Assembly: GCF_001541345.2 (NCBI RefSeq)
Contig: NZ_LMVL02000003.1
Coordinates: 868,001 to 932,000, forward strand
Direction: 5' to 3'
DNA: 64,000 nt
Origin: Gillisella vitis
Lineage (GTDB): Bacteria > Pseudomonadota > Alphaproteobacteria > Rhizobiales > Rhizobiaceae
Under the pieces are notes generated by a model. That model ran no database searches, was not told where the DNA came from, and saw only the letters and a list, made by a program, of their open reading frames with translations. This document shows positions 48,968-59,275 of this stretch, in pieces (within the stretch, counting starts at the first letter, position 1; each line of letters begins with the position of its first letter). The position numbers and the translations under genes were made by a program.

Positions 48968-51900
48968 TCAGCTGCACCCACTCGTGCTTCCGCACGTATC
49001 GCACTTCTCACATGTCCCATTCCGTACCATCGTAAAGTTCTGGCACTCGGAGCACATGTTGCCGGTATAGCCTTGGGCGATGGAGCGCATGCGGCGGGCG
49101 GCTTCTACTTTCTTGGCTTCGGCCTTGGCGGCTTCGGCTTCGTCGGTGGCGGCGTCGGAGAACAGGGCTTCGGTTGCGACGTCCTCGACCAATTCAGCTG
49201 CCCGTTCCTCATAATCGCGCTTGAAGGACACGACTTCGGAGGTGGAAATGGCTGTCGTCACTTCCAGCTTGCGGGCTGCATTGCCAGAAAAGGCAGCAAC
49301 ATTACCCGAGGCCTTGGTTGGAGCGGCACTTGCAGCACCACGAGGTTCGGCGGTTCCGGCCGGGCTGCTGGAGACCAGAGTCGGCTTATAGCCACGGGTC
49401 AGACCCTTGGAAACCACATCGGCCTTGCCTTCCTTCACGCCGCGGCCAAGTGCCGTGGTGGAGAAGTCGGACGTGTCGACATGGGCCAGATCGTTGCGGC
49501 CAAGGTAGGAGATCGCCAGTTCGCGGAACACGTAGTCAAGGATCGACGTAGCGTTCTTGATGGCGTCATTGCCAGTCACCATGCCCGCCGGTTCGAACTT
49601 GGTGAAGGTGAAGGCATCAACATATTCTTCCAGCGGCACGCCATATTGCAGGCCGAGCGATACCGAAATCGCGAAGTTGTTGATGAAGGCGCGCAGAGCC
49701 GAACCTTCCTTGTTCATGTCAAGGAAGATTTCGCCGAGACGGCCATCGTCATATTCGCCGGTACGCAGGAAGATGGTGTGACCGCCGATCTTGGCCTTCT
49801 GGGTATACCCCTTGCGGCGGGTCGGCAGCTTTTCCTGTTCGCGGACGATCCGCTCGACGATGCGCTCAACGATCCGCTCGGTGATGGTCACGGCCTGGGC
49901 AGCCTGCGGCTGGGCCAGCAGTTCCTCAACCGCATCCTCATCATCCTCATCTTCGATCAGTGAGGAATTCAGTGGCTGGCTGAGCTTGGAGCCATCGCGG
50001 TAAAGCGCATTGGCCTTCAGCGCCAGCTTCCAGGACAGCATGTAAGCAGCACCGCAATCTTCCACCGTCGCCTCATTCGGCATGTTGATGGTCTTGGAGA
50101 TCGCACCCGAGATGAACGGCTGGGCCGCTGCCATCATGCGGATATGGCTTTCGACAGACAGATACCGCTTACCGATCTTGCCGCAGGGGTTGGCGCAATC
50201 GAATACCGCCAGATGCTCCTTCTTCAGGAACGGCGCACCTTCCAGCGTCATCGCCCCGCAGACATGGATATTGGCAGCCTCGATGTCCTTCTTGGCAAAG
50301 CCCAGATGCTCCAGCAAGTTGAAGCTCATATCGGTCAGCTGTTCAGCGCTGACGCCAAGCGTTTCCTTCAGGAAATCAGCGCCCAAGGTCCATTGGTTAA
50401 AGACGAACTTGATGTCGAAGGCAGCGCCCAGGGCCGCGTTGACAGCCTCGATCTTCTCGTCGGTAAAGCCCTTGGCCTTTAGCGAACCGGGGTTGATGCC
50501 CGGCGCCTGATTGAGATTGCCGTGGCCGACAGCATAGGCTTCGATCTCGGCAAGCTGGCTTTCCGTATAGCCAAGCGTGCGCAGGGCTTCCGGAACGGCG
50601 CGGTTGATGATCTTGAAATAGCCGCCACCGGCCAGCTTCTTGAACTTCACCAGGGCGAAATCCGGCTCGATGCCTGTCGTGTCGCAATCCATGACCAGGC
50701 CGATCGTGCCGGTCGGGGCAACGACGGAGACCTGGGCATTGCGGTAGCCATGCTGTTCGCCCAGTTCCAGCGCCTTGTCCCAGGCCGCCTTGGCATGGGC
50801 AATCAGGGCCGGATCGGAGCATTCGGCATGAACCAGCGGCACGGGATCGACGGCAAGCCCCTCATAACCTTCAGACAGGCCATGGGCAGCGCGGCGATGG
50901 TTGCGGATGACGCGCAGCATGTTGTCGCGGTTTGGCGCATAGCCGGGGAACGGGCCAAGCTCGGAGGCGATTTCGGCTGACGTGGCATAGGAAACGCCGG
51001 TCATGATGGCGCTCAGCGCACCGCAGATGGCGCGGCCTTCAGCCGAGTCATAGGGAATGCCAGTCGACATCAGCAGGCCGCCAATGTTGGCATAGCCAAG
51101 GCCGAGCGTGCGGTATTCGTAGGACAGTTCGGCAATCTGGCGCGACGGGAACTGCGCCATCATCACCGACACTTCGAGTACGACGGTCCAGAGACGAACG
51201 GCATGTTCGTAATCGGCAATGTCGATCTTTTTGGTGTCGGCATCCTTGAACTGCAACAGGTTCAACGAAGCCAGATTACAGGCGGTGTCGTCCAGGAACA
51301 TATATTCCGAGCACGGATTGGAGGCACGGATCGGGCCAGCCGCCGGGCAGGTGTGCCAGTCGTTCATGGTGGTGTTGAAATGCAGGCCCGGATCAGCGGA
51401 CGCCCAGGCGGCATAGGAAATCTTTTCCCAGAGGTCGCGGGCCTTCAGGGTCTTCATCACCCGACCATCGCGGCGGGCAGTCAGGTTCCAGTTGCCATCG
51501 TCTTCGACAGCGCGCAGGAAGTCATCCCGCAGCGAAACGGAATTGTTGGAATTCTGGCCCGAGACGGTCAGATAGGCTTCCGAATCCCAATCCGTGTCAT
51601 AGGTCTTGAATTCGAGATCCTTATAGCCCTGCTGGGCAAACTGGATGACACGCTTGACGTAGTTTTCCGGCACCATATCCTTCTTGGCAGCGCGGATTTC
51701 GCGCTTCAGGGCCGGGTTTTCATTGGGGTCGAAGCAGGCGTCGTTATCGGCTGAGCAATTGACGCAGGCCTTCATGATCGCCTTCAGATGCTTGGCGACG
51801 ATCTTGGAGCCGGTAACGAGAGCGGCAACCTTCTGCTCTTCCTTCACCTTCCAGTCGATGTAGTTCTCGATATCAGGATGGTCGATGTCCACAACCACCA

Positions 51901-52738
51901 TCTTGGCGGCGCGGCGCGTCGTGCCGCCGGACTTGATGGCGCCGGCAGCACGGTCGCCGATCTTCAGGAAGCTCATCAGGCCGGACGACTTACCGCCACC
52001 CGACAGCTTTTCGCCTTCGCCGCGCAGATGGGAGAAGTTCGAGCCGGTGCCGGAGCCGTATTTGAACAGGCGCGCTTCGCGCACCCACAGATCCATGATG
52101 CCGCCTTCATTGACGAGATCGTCTTCGACGGACTGGATGAAGCAGGCATGCGGCTGAGGATGCTCATAGGCCGACTTGGACTTGGTGAGCTTGCCGGTGA
52201 AGGGATCGATGTAGAAATGGCCCTGGCCGGGACCATCAATGCCATAGGCCCAATGCAGGCCGGTATTGAACCATTGCGGGGAATTCGGCGCGACGCGCTG
52301 GGTGGCGAGCATATAGGCCAGCTCGTCGCGGAAGGCGAGAACGTCTTCTTCTGACGTGAAATATTTGCCCTTCCAGCCCCAATAGGCCCAGGTGCCAGCC
52401 AGACGCGAGAAAACCTGGCGCGCATCGGTTTCCGAACCGTAGCGCTCGTCTTCTGGCAGATCCTTCATGGCCTTTTCATCGGCAACCGACCGCCAGAGGA
52501 ACGACGGAACATCGTTTTCCTCGACCTTTTTCAGGATTTTCGGCACGCCGGCCTTGCGGAAATATTTCTGGGCCAGAATATCGGCCGCCACCTGACTGAA
52601 CTGCGCGGGCACATCGATATCGGCCAGCCGGAAGACGACAGAGCCATCCGGGTTCTTGATTTCGCTTACCGCCTTGCGGAATTCAATCTCCGCATAGGGC
52701 GACTGGCCGGGCTTGGTGAAACGGCGTTCGATGCGCAT
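48968..52738 (-). CDS. nrdJ: Adenosylcobalamin-dependent (class II) ribonucleoside-diphosphate reductase
   Basis: Makes deoxyribonucleotides using a B12-derived radical, with no need for oxygen. 1256 residues from the ATG at 52738 ([22 protein letters not shown]), preceded by GAGGAC; an ATG 9 codons upstream is less likely. The large barrel contains [24 protein letters not shown] with the active-site Cys, [60 protein letters not shown] and [40 protein letters not shown] repeated [13 protein letters not shown] helix near 960 precedes the TSCPS-lacking tail. The C-terminus ends in a Cys-rich motif, [22 protein letters not shown], which re-reduces the active site. An NrdR box lies in its promoter. 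Confidence 0.97.
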   Translation of the reverse strand: MRIERRFTKPGQSPYAEIEFRKAVSEIKNPDGSVVFRLADIDVPAQFSQVAADILAQKYFRKAGVPKILKKVEENDVPSFLWRSVADEKAMKDLPEDERYGSETDARQVFSRLAGTWAYWGWKGKYFTSEEDVLAFRDELAYMLATQRVAPNSPQWFNTGLHWAYGIDGPGQGHFYIDPFTGKLTKSKSAYEHPQPHACFIQSVEDDLVNEGGIMDLWVREARLFKYGSGTGSNFSHLRGEGEKLSGGGKSSGLMSFLKIGDRAAGAIKSGGTTRRAAKMVVVDIDHPDIENYIDWKVKEEQKVAALVTGSKIVAKHLKAIMKACVNCSADNDACFDPNENPALKREIRAAKKDMVPENYVKRVIQFAQQGYKDLEFKTYDTDWDSEAYLTVSGQNSNNSVSLRDDFLRAVEDDGNWNLTARRDGRVMKTLKARDLWEKISYAAWASADPGLHFNTTMNDWHTCPAAGPIRASNPCSEYMFLDDTACNLASLNLLQFKDADTKKIDIADYEHAVRLWTVVLEVSVMMAQFPSRQIAELSYEYRTLGLGYANIGGLLMSTGIPYDSAEGRAICGALSAIMTGVSYATSAEIASELGPFPGYAPNRDNMLRVIRNHRRAAHGLSEGYEGLAVDPVPLVHAECSDPALIAHAKAAWDKALELGEQHGYRNAQVSVVAPTGTIGLVMDCDTTGIEPDFALVKFKKLAGGGYFKIINRAVPEALRTLGYTESQLAEIEAYAVGHGNLNQAPGINPGSLKAKGFTDEKIEAVNAALGAAFDIKFVFNQWTLGADFLKETLGVSAEQLTDMSFNLLEHLGFAKKDIEAANIHVCGAMTLEGAPFLKKEHLAVFDCANPCGKIGKRYLSVESHIRMMAAAQPFISGAISKTINMPNEATVEDCGAAYMLSWKLALKANALYRDGSKLSQPLNSSLIEDEDDEDAVEELLAQPQAAQAVTITERIVERIVERIVREQEKLPTRRKGYTQKAKIGGHTIFLRTGEYDDGRLGEIFLDMNKEGSALRAFINNFAISVSLGLQYGVPLEEYVDAFTFTKFEPAGMVTGNDAIKNATSILDYVFRELAISYLGRNDLAHVDTSDFSTTALGRGVKEGKADVVSKGLTRGYKPTLVSSSPAGTAEPRGAASAAPTKASGNVAAFSGNAARKLEVTTAISTSEVVSFKRDYEERAAELVEDVATEALFSDAATDEAEAAKAEAKKVEAARRMRSIAQGYTGNMCSECQNFTMVRNGTCEKCDTCGSTSGCS

Positions 52739-53540
52739 CTGGCTAGTCCTCGTTGGTCCAAGCACCCGGAAAAGGGCGCAAAATAGGTTTTACGGCACCA
52801 CGTTGAAGCGGCTTGCCGTTGGTTCGCTCTCTTCGGAGCGAGGCCGATCATAATGATGGTCCGCTCTGTATCTTGCGCCAGCCTTGTCCGCTAGACACTA
52901 AATATAGTATCAACAGCGTTTTCATGCCAGAGCAAATGGCCGCAGCGCGCCAGAAAAATTCAAAAAGAAATCCTATCGGTCAAAGCGGGGACGCCGTGAC
53001 CGTTTCAATCCTGATGATGTTCGCTGATTTGAACCGACCTCGTAGACATCTCGGTTCAGCCGCCGCCGCAACAATCAATTCATTAACCCTGCCCGCGGGC
53101 AAGCGCAAGAGCTGGTCTGTATCGAAAATATGAACCCTATATGTTGTGGTCAGCATCTGTGGAAAACGGGGAAAGAGGCTAGCCTAGAGAATTCATAGGC
53201 TTGGCGGAAAAGCTTCATGATTAACGCCGGGTGAAGGGTTTTTTTATCCACCGTCACATCACGGCACGCAAACAAGACGACAGAAGCCTCCTGCCGTGTG
53301 TCGGTCTGTATCCCTCACCGAATCGGTGGGTTTTTGTGTCCAGGAATGACCTGATCTTACCCTTTCCATCAGAAAACCCTTTAATACACGGGGAGCAGGT
53401 CATGCTAATTTCCCAGCGAACTAAAGGGATATTAATGTTTGTGGACAACTATCTCGGAACCAGGGTCTGGAATGACGTCCACATCCAAATATGCCGCGCC
53501 AGTCGCCATGAGAGCGCCGGGCTGCGCTTAAGGTTTGGTC
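52739..53540. other. 802-bp intergenic region between divergent nrdJ and an MCP gene
   Basis: Holds the nrdJ promoter with an NrdR-type box (listed separately), a small hairpin (CGCTC 52825-52829 with GAGCG 52836-52840) in the nrdJ leader, and the promoter of the chemoreceptor. I find no convincing coding frame. No B12 riboswitch elements are visible upstream of nrdJ. Confidence 0.5.
52895..52910. promoter_or_regulatory. NrdR box upstream of nrdJ
   Basis: ACACTAAATATAGTAT matches the published NrdR consensus acaCwAtATaTwGtgt at 14 of 16 positions and is nearly palindromic. It lies 157 bp upstream of the nrdJ start. NrdR is the repressor of ribonucleotide reductases. The usual second box about 31 bp away is not apparent at either side. 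No nrdR gene is in the window. Confidence 0.55.
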
Positions 53541-55442
53541 ATGACCATCAGTAATCTGTCTATCCTGAAGAAGGTCAGTCTTCTTGTGGTGCTGATGGGC
53601 GTTGCGGCAGGCGCTATCGCCGCTGCTGGCGCCTTCGGCCTGTCTTCGCTTGGCGCATCGCTTCAAAATACCGGACAACGTGAAGAAGTGGCCCGCGAGG
53701 CCATGGATTTGCGCGTCGATATCATCGCCATCAGCCGCATGACCTATCAGCTGGCTTTCGCACCGGAAAAGGCAGCCGATTTCGCCAAGGAAACCGAAAC
53801 GCGGTCCACCGAAATGCTGGCTCGCCTGCCGAAAATCGCCGCCACTGCCGACGAGAACGAGCAGAAGCAATTGCAGGATGTCCGCACCACGCTGAGTGCT
53901 TATTTCGACCAGATCCGCCAGATGGTGAAAGTGGCAGGCACCGACGCCGCCAAGGAACCCGGCGTGATGGCCAAGGAGCTTTCCAAGGCACTGGATGGAC
54001 AAAAGGCGGTGACGGCGGCGGTCAAGATCTACAGCACCTATTCCGCCAAGACGCTGTCTGCGGCCCGTAGCAATGCCATTGCCGACTCTCAGCTGACGAT
54101 GATCGCGCTCCTGTCGACCGCTGCGATCAGCATCATCCTTGGCGTTGCGGTCAGCACGCTGATTGCCCGTCGCGGCATCGTCAATCCGATCCGCCTTTTG
54201 ACCGACAACATGAACCGGATTGCCAAAGGCTCGCTCAGCGATGCCATTCCGGGCACAGAGCGTGGCGATGAAATCGGGGAGATGGCGCGCGCCTTGGAAA
54301 TCTTCCGTGCCAACCGCTTGCAAATGCAGGAAATGGAAGCGCAGGAAGCCGCACTCAACAGCCAGAGCAAGGATCTGCAATCCAGCATCAGCAGCATTGT
54401 CGCCTCAGCTGCCGCAGGCAATTTTTCGCAACGCATCACCAAGACCTACGACGATGCCGACCTGCAACGTTTCGCCTCCAGCGTCAACGAGTTGGTGGCC
54501 AATGTCGATCTTGGCGTCACCGAGGTTCGGCGCGTCATTGCCGCCCTCTCCTCTTCCGACCTGACCCAGGATATGCGCGGCAATTTCCAGGGTGCCTTTG
54601 CCGAATTGCAGAGCAACGTCAACCAGGCGATGGCAACGCTTCGCGAAGCCATGCAAAGCATTCGCGGCGCTTCGGGTACGATTACCGACAATTCCGGCGA
54701 ACTGAGTTCAGCCGCCAACCAATTGGCCCGCCGGACCGAACAGCAGGCAGCGGCCCTGGAAGAGACCGCAGCAGCGCTCGAAGAAATCACCACGACGGTC
54801 CGCACCTCCACCGAGCGCGCCCATGAAGCCAACCAGATGGTGGAGCAGACCCGCAACAGCGCTGGAAAATCCGGCGAGATCGTCCGCAGCGCCATCGATG
54901 CGATGGGCCGGATCGAGCAATCCTCGCAGAAGATCAGCCAGATCATTTCGGTGATCGACGAAATCGCCTTCCAGACCAACCTGCTGGCGCTGAATGCCGG
55001 TGTCGAAGCCGCTCGCGCCGGCGAAGCCGGACGTGGCTTTGCCGTCGTTGCCCAGGAAGTCCGTGAACTGGCCCAGCGCTCGGCCAATGCGGCCCGCGAA
55101 ATCAAGGCGCTGATCAACACCTCCGCCGATGAAGTCAAGGGTGGCGTCTCATTGGTTCTGTCCACCGGCGAAGCTCTCAACGAGATCGTCGGCCTGGTTG
55201 ATCATGTCAACGGCCATGTCGCGAGCATCGCCCGCGCCGCTCAGGAACAGTCGGCGGCGCTTGCTGAAATCAACACATCCGTCAACCACATGGACCAGAT
55301 GACCCAGCAGAACGCCGCCATGGTCGAAGAAACCACGGCTGCCAGCCAGGTCCTGGCCAGTGAATCCCGACAGCTGCTGGTGCAGATTGAACGGTTCCGG
55401 CTGGAGGACAACAGACGAGGTGAGTATCGCGCGGTGGCGTGA
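53541..55442 (+). CDS. Methyl-accepting chemotaxis protein
   Basis: A chemoreceptor of 633 residues. The ATG at 53541 starts MTISNLSILKKVSLLVVLMG. A first membrane helix (residues 12-34) precedes a periplasmic sensing region of about 150 residues, then a second helix (LTMIALLSTAAISIILGVAVSTLI), a HAMP domain (NPIRLLTDNMNRIAKGSLSDAIPG) and the signalling hairpin. The hairpin tip reads [44 protein letters not shown], the CheA/CheW contact. The C-terminus (YRAVA) lacks a CheR/CheB docking pentapeptide. A terminator follows. The ligand is unknown. Confidence 0.95.
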   Translation: MTISNLSILKKVSLLVVLMGVAAGAIAAAGAFGLSSLGASLQNTGQREEVAREAMDLRVDIIAISRMTYQLAFAPEKAADFAKETETRSTEMLARLPKIAATADENEQKQLQDVRTTLSAYFDQIRQMVKVAGTDAAKEPGVMAKELSKALDGQKAVTAAVKIYSTYSAKTLSAARSNAIADSQLTMIALLSTAAISIILGVAVSTLIARRGIVNPIRLLTDNMNRIAKGSLSDAIPGTERGDEIGEMARALEIFRANRLQMQEMEAQEAALNSQSKDLQSSISSIVASAAAGNFSQRITKTYDDADLQRFASSVNELVANVDLGVTEVRRVIAALSSSDLTQDMRGNFQGAFAELQSNVNQAMATLREAMQSIRGASGTITDNSGELSSAANQLARRTEQQAAALEETAAALEEITTTVRTSTERAHEANQMVEQTRNSAGKSGEIVRSAIDAMGRIEQSSQKISQIISVIDEIAFQTNLLALNAGVEAARAGEAGRGFAVVAQEVRELAQRSANAAREIKALINTSADEVKGGVSLVLSTGEALNEIVGLVDHVNGHVASIARAAQEQSAALAEINTSVNHMDQMTQQNAAMVEETTAASQVLASESRQLLVQIERFRLEDNRRGEYRAVA

Positions 55443-55485
55443 TCAGACTGAAGAGGGTGTTCCTCTTCCAAAAGCTACGACATCC

Positions 55486-55523
55486 AAAGCCTCTGCGGTT
55501 TAAAAATCGCAGGGGCTTTTTAT
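55486..55523 (+). terminator. Rho-independent terminator after the MCP gene
   Basis: A 12-bp stem (55486-55497 with 55508-55519, one wobble) around a 10-base loop ends in a T-run, TTTTTA. A smaller 7-bp hairpin (GAAGAGG/CCTCTTC, 55450-55468) precedes it. Confidence 0.85.
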
Positions 55524-55556
55524 TGAGGGATGCAATGGAAGGGCCTGCCCGTCTGA

Positions 55557-56135
55557 CTAAACCGTCGTCACAACACCAAGGATAAGAGAGAGCGAGACGC
55601 AGGTGAGCCAGACGGCGGCGACGCGCTGTAGGACATGCAATCTGCCTTGACCGCCATTCCCTGCCTGGGTCAATCGTCCGGCGGAACCCCAAAGCAAGGC
55701 GACGGCGCTGACCAGCAGGCAGAACAGGCCGAGATACGGCAGGAAATTCAGATCATCAGGAGCAGGCAGAAGAACGAGACCGAACACCAATGCCTTGGGA
55801 TTGAGCGCGGTTGTCAGATAGATCCGGCCCGCTGTGATCTGATTGAGAACTTTGCCCTGCCCTGGCGCTTGCCAAAGCTTGAAGGCGATGACCAAAACCC
55901 AGATTGCCGCGGCGATTTTAAGCAGGACGGCGGCGGCAGGCCAGCGCGCCATCAGCTGATCTCCCAGATAAACCAGCGGCAGAACGGTCGTCAGGTAGCC
56001 TGCCAGTTCCGCTGGCAGGAGACGCAGCACACGCCGTAGGCCAGCTTGGGCACCTGCAACACCCATCAAGGTATTGGTTGGCCCGGGCGCCAGAAGCAGC
56101 GCCAGGACAGCGGGGAGAAAGGTGGCAATCAGCAT
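55557..56135 (-). CDS. LysE/RhtB-family amino-acid exporter
   Basis: 192 residues and six hydrophobic segments, typical of LysE translocators. The N-terminal signature reads LALLLAPGPTNTLMGVAGAQAGLRRVL, and LNPKALVFGLVLLPA is the conserved mid-motif. It exports an amino acid or derivative; the substrate is not readable. Convergent with the chemoreceptor gene and 101 bp from gpt. Confidence 0.88.
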   Translation of the reverse strand: MLIATFLPAVLALLLAPGPTNTLMGVAGAQAGLRRVLRLLPAELAGYLTTVLPLVYLGDQLMARWPAAAVLLKIAAAIWVLVIAFKLWQAPGQGKVLNQITAGRIYLTTALNPKALVFGLVLLPAPDDLNFLPYLGLFCLLVSAVALLWGSAGRLTQAGNGGQGRLHVLQRVAAVWLTCVSLSLILGVVTTV

Positions 56136-56235
56136 TGGTCAATCCATTATCAACAACAGATTGCCTTTTGCAGGGGAACCACGGCCAGCGCCTTGATAGC
56201 GATCAAATGCGCCAGCCCATCGAGTCCGAGATTTT

Positions 56236-56733
56236 TTAGCCCTTATGACCCTTGGCAATGGGTTCCTGATAGGTAAAGCCCATATCCCAGGGGAAATAGA
56301 TCCAGGTATCCTGGCTGACCTCGGTCACGAATGTATCGACCGTCGGCACGCCTTTCGGCTTGGCATAGACGCAGGCAAAATGCGCCTTCGGGATGATTGA
56401 GCGCACTTCCGTGGCGGTCTTGCCGGTATCGGTGAGGTCGTCGATAACAAGCACGCCTTCGCCGCCATTGGTTAACAACTCAGGCGTGATGCCCTTCAGC
56501 AGGTTGAATTCGCCCTGATTGACATAGTCGTGATAGGAGGCGACGCAAACCGTCTCGATCAGGCGGATATTCAGCTCACGCGAAATGATTGCCGCTGGCA
56601 CCAGCCCGCCCCGGGTGATGCAGACAATGGCGCGAAACTCCTGTCCAAGCCCGGCCAGGCGCCAGGCAAGCGCCCTGGCATCACGATGGAATTGGTCCCA
56701 GGCAACGGGAAAGGCTTTATCGGGAAGAGACAT
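56236..56733 (-). CDS. gpt: Xanthine phosphoribosyltransferase
   Basis: Salvages xanthine and guanine with PRPP. 165 residues from the ATG at 56733, with GGAG 8 bp upstream; a longer frame upstream adds an unrelated basic stretch. The PRPP-binding loop is [41 protein letters not shown] and [11 protein letters not shown] match the family. The assignment to Gpt over Hpt rests on overall length and the FPWD segment. Confidence 0.93.
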   Translation of the reverse strand: MSLPDKAFPVAWDQFHRDARALAWRLAGLGQEFRAIVCITRGGLVPAAIISRELNIRLIETVCVASYHDYVNQGEFNLLKGITPELLTNGGEGVLVIDDLTDTGKTATEVRSIIPKAHFACVYAKPKGVPTVDTFVTEVSQDTWIYFPWDMGFTYQEPIAKGHKG

Positions 56734-57054
56734 GCAAGGGCTCCGCGCATCAAGAAAAGACAGAAGGAAAGGCAATCGAAGCGCTTTGCGTTTCAACTGC
56801 CCGCCGCGTCATCGCAGCAAAAACGAAGACAGTGACGCCATTCAGCTTGCGCATCGGCCCGAAAACCGCGGCTGGGAGAGCCATGGGCGCAGCAGACCTT
56901 GCGCAAAAGCCCTTTCGGCTCCTTGTCTTTCTCGGTGCTATAGCGGCAATCTGCCCTTAAAGGCAAGAGATGGGAAAGAGGATGCCGGAAACAGTAAGGC
57001 ATCCGGTTAGAAACCGAATGCCTTACGTCAACACATTTTTCAGTTCAGCGCTTA

Positions 57055-57894
57055 TCAACGTGACAGCAAAGTCAGCGCCGTCATGGAATCAAGCACGGTG
57101 CGGGTGACGCCACCGAACAGCACCTCCCACCAGCGCTTGTGAGAATAAGCGCCCATCACCAAGAGATCGATGCTCTGGTCGGACAAGCGGTTTTCGATAT
57201 GCGCTGCCGCCTTCAACTGCTCCTGATCCTGCTGGGTCACGGTGACCTTGATATCGTGGCGGCTCAGCGTCGCGGCGATTTCGGCGCCCGGCAGGCTGCG
57301 TGAAAGATCGTCACCGCCGCTATCGACCACCGAGAAGATTTCAACGCTTTCAGCCTGTTTCAGGAAAGGGAGGGCATCAAAGGTGGCCCGTGCCACTTCG
57401 CGCGACCCATTCCATGCAATCAGCACCCGCTTAATCGGCCGCGGCGTTTTCAGAATGTAGGGCACGAGCAGCACGGGCCTGCCGCTGTCAAACAACGCCG
57501 TTTCCAATTCGCTGCGGTTTTCCGAAAGCGAACCGCTTTCTCCCTGAGCCGCCACGACCAAATCGGCGCAGCGAGCGCTGTCGACAAACGAACCCGTCGA
57601 GCCGACGGAGGTCACGAAATTGCGCCATTCGGTCGACACGCCTTCGCGCCGCGCCACCTCGGCAAAGATCGCCTCAATGGCCCCGGTTTCCTTATGGGCC
57701 AGGTCCTGCATGGCCTGTACCGCGACCGGATCGGGTATTTCCATCGGCGCGATCAGGGGCATGCCAGCGACCGCTTCGCAATGAACGCCGATGACATGGG
57801 ACCCGAACTGTTCGGCCAGCGCAATGGAAAAATCAGAAACCTGCGCTGCCGTACGGCGGTTGTCGAGAACGCTCAGAATTGTCTTGTAAGCCAT
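57055..57894 (-). CDS. Tandem universal stress protein
   Basis: 279 residues from the ATG at 57894, with GGGGAG 6 bp upstream; an ATG 2 codons earlier would touch the SD. It contains two UspA-like halves. The second keeps the ATP-binding pattern (RVLIAWNGSREVARATFDALPFL, then DLLVMGAYSHKRWWEVLFGGVTRTVLDSM). The first is less conserved. Such proteins respond to stress or growth arrest. The gene stands alone. Confidence 0.88.
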   Translation of the reverse strand: MAYKTILSVLDNRRTAAQVSDFSIALAEQFGSHVIGVHCEAVAGMPLIAPMEIPDPVAVQAMQDLAHKETGAIEAIFAEVARREGVSTEWRNFVTSVGSTGSFVDSARCADLVVAAQGESGSLSENRSELETALFDSGRPVLLVPYILKTPRPIKRVLIAWNGSREVARATFDALPFLKQAESVEIFSVVDSGGDDLSRSLPGAEIAATLSRHDIKVTVTQQDQEQLKAAAHIENRLSDQSIDLLVMGAYSHKRWWEVLFGGVTRTVLDSMTALTLLSR

Positions 57895-58038
57895 TGTCAT
57901 CTCCCCGCAAATTGCTCCGACCGAACATCGTCCGAGCAAAAGCATAGTGCATCGTGGTCTGGGCGACAGGAAGACACGCTTGCGTCATCCCGCCCAACCA
58001 CCGAAAAATATAATGCGCCGAAACCACGCCGGTTCCTT

Positions 58039-58105
58039 GATTTCGCTCAAGGCTGAATTGGGATTTCGCTCAAGGCTGATCTGGATTCCCCTCAAGTCTC
58101 AGCCA
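58039..58105. repeat. Short tandem repeat, about 22 bp x 3
   Basis: GATTTCGCTCAAGGCTGA occurs at 58039 and 58062; a third, diverged copy (GATTCCCCTCAAGTCTCAG) begins at 58084. Periods are 23 and 22 bp. It lies between the Usp gene and the cinA-like gene, just 13 bp beyond the latter's stop. Function unknown. Confidence 0.6.
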
Positions 58106-58117
58106 CGCGGGACATTC

Positions 58118-58900
58118 TCAGGCCTCCAGCACGGTTTTACCGCCGGTAATTGCCGCAATCATATCCTCGACATCAAGAACAGCGGCATTCAGAACATCTT
58201 CGGCCCTCGCCCGCACCACGAGTTCCGTATGGAACCCCTTGGCTCCGTCATAGCGTGGATAAGAACCGATACTGGTTTGCGGATGCGCCTTCTGAACAGC
58301 GGCCAGCGCCGTGCCGATCTCGCCTTCGCCATAGGGGCAGGCAATTGCCCGCGACAGAACACGGACGCCACCGGGCAATGTCTTGACGACATTTTCGAGC
58401 ATGGCCTGAAAAACCTGCGGGACACCGGCCATGACATAGACATTCTCCACCTGAAATCCCGGTGCCGTCGAAACCGGATTGGCGATATGTTGCGCGCCTT
58501 GCGGCATGCGGGCCATCCGTTGGCGCGCCTCGGTAAATTCCAGGCCGCGGCGAGCATACATTTCCGCCATCAGCGCCATGGCCTTTTCGTCATGCAGGCA
58601 AGGCAGACCGAAAGCCTTTGAGATGGCATCGGCGGTAATATCGTCATGGGTCGGGCCAATGCCACCCGAGGTGAACACATGGTGATAGCGGCTGCGCAAG
58701 GCATTCAGCGCCTCGACGATTGCCTCTTCCTCATCAGCGACAATCCGCACTTCCTTGAGGTCGATACCGGCCAAAGTCAGTACATCGGCCAGATGGCCGA
58801 TATTCTTATCCTTGGTGCGGCCAGACAGCAATTCATCGCCAATGGCAAGCATGGCGGCGGTGACAACTTGAGACGGGGAAACGGAGGTGGAATCGGACAT
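58118..58900 (-). CDS. CinA-N / MoCF-fold protein
   Basis: 260 residues with the molybdopterin-binding (MoCF) fold found at the N-terminus of CinA: VTAAMLAIGDELLSGRTKDKNIGHLADVL, HHVFTSGGIGPTHDDITADAISKAFG and YVMAGVPQVFQAML. The C-terminal amidase domain of full CinA is absent, as in many stand-alone alphaproteobacterial versions. It may have nucleotide- or NMN-pyrophosphatase activity, or none known. The ATG at 58900 is the clear start. Confidence 0.88.
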   Translation of the reverse strand: MSDSTSVSPSQVVTAAMLAIGDELLSGRTKDKNIGHLADVLTLAGIDLKEVRIVADEEEAIVEALNALRSRYHHVFTSGGIGPTHDDITADAISKAFGLPCLHDEKAMALMAEMYARRGLEFTEARQRMARMPQGAQHIANPVSTAPGFQVENVYVMAGVPQVFQAMLENVVKTLPGGVRVLSRAIACPYGEGEIGTALAAVQKAHPQTSIGSYPRYDGAKGFHTELVVRARAEDVLNAAVLDVEDMIAAITGGKTVLEA

Positions 58901-59275
58901 GGCAGGGCCTTCTAACGGACTTTGACGAACTGGGACGAACTGGAACTATCTTTGGCTAACCGCATAATTCCCTCAATCGGGTCCGATTTAAGGTGACGGC
59001 CAGGCAACGGATCGGAAATCTTGCGGCGGCTTTCGTGCATTTTTTCGATGCATATCGATGTAACGTCACTTTTGCGAGACTGGACCAAACAGAGAGACGA
59101 AATTATTGGTTACGACCTTTTTTTGTCATTGCCCCTCGTCCGAGGTCTTGTCCCCCCATCCGCCAAACAGCAAGCCGCCCTGCGTGAGGGAAAACGCAGG
59201 GCGGCTTGAGCAAGGAGACGATAGAGCCGAGAAATAAGCACCGGTTTTCGAAAAATCCGATGCTGTCACATGGTC

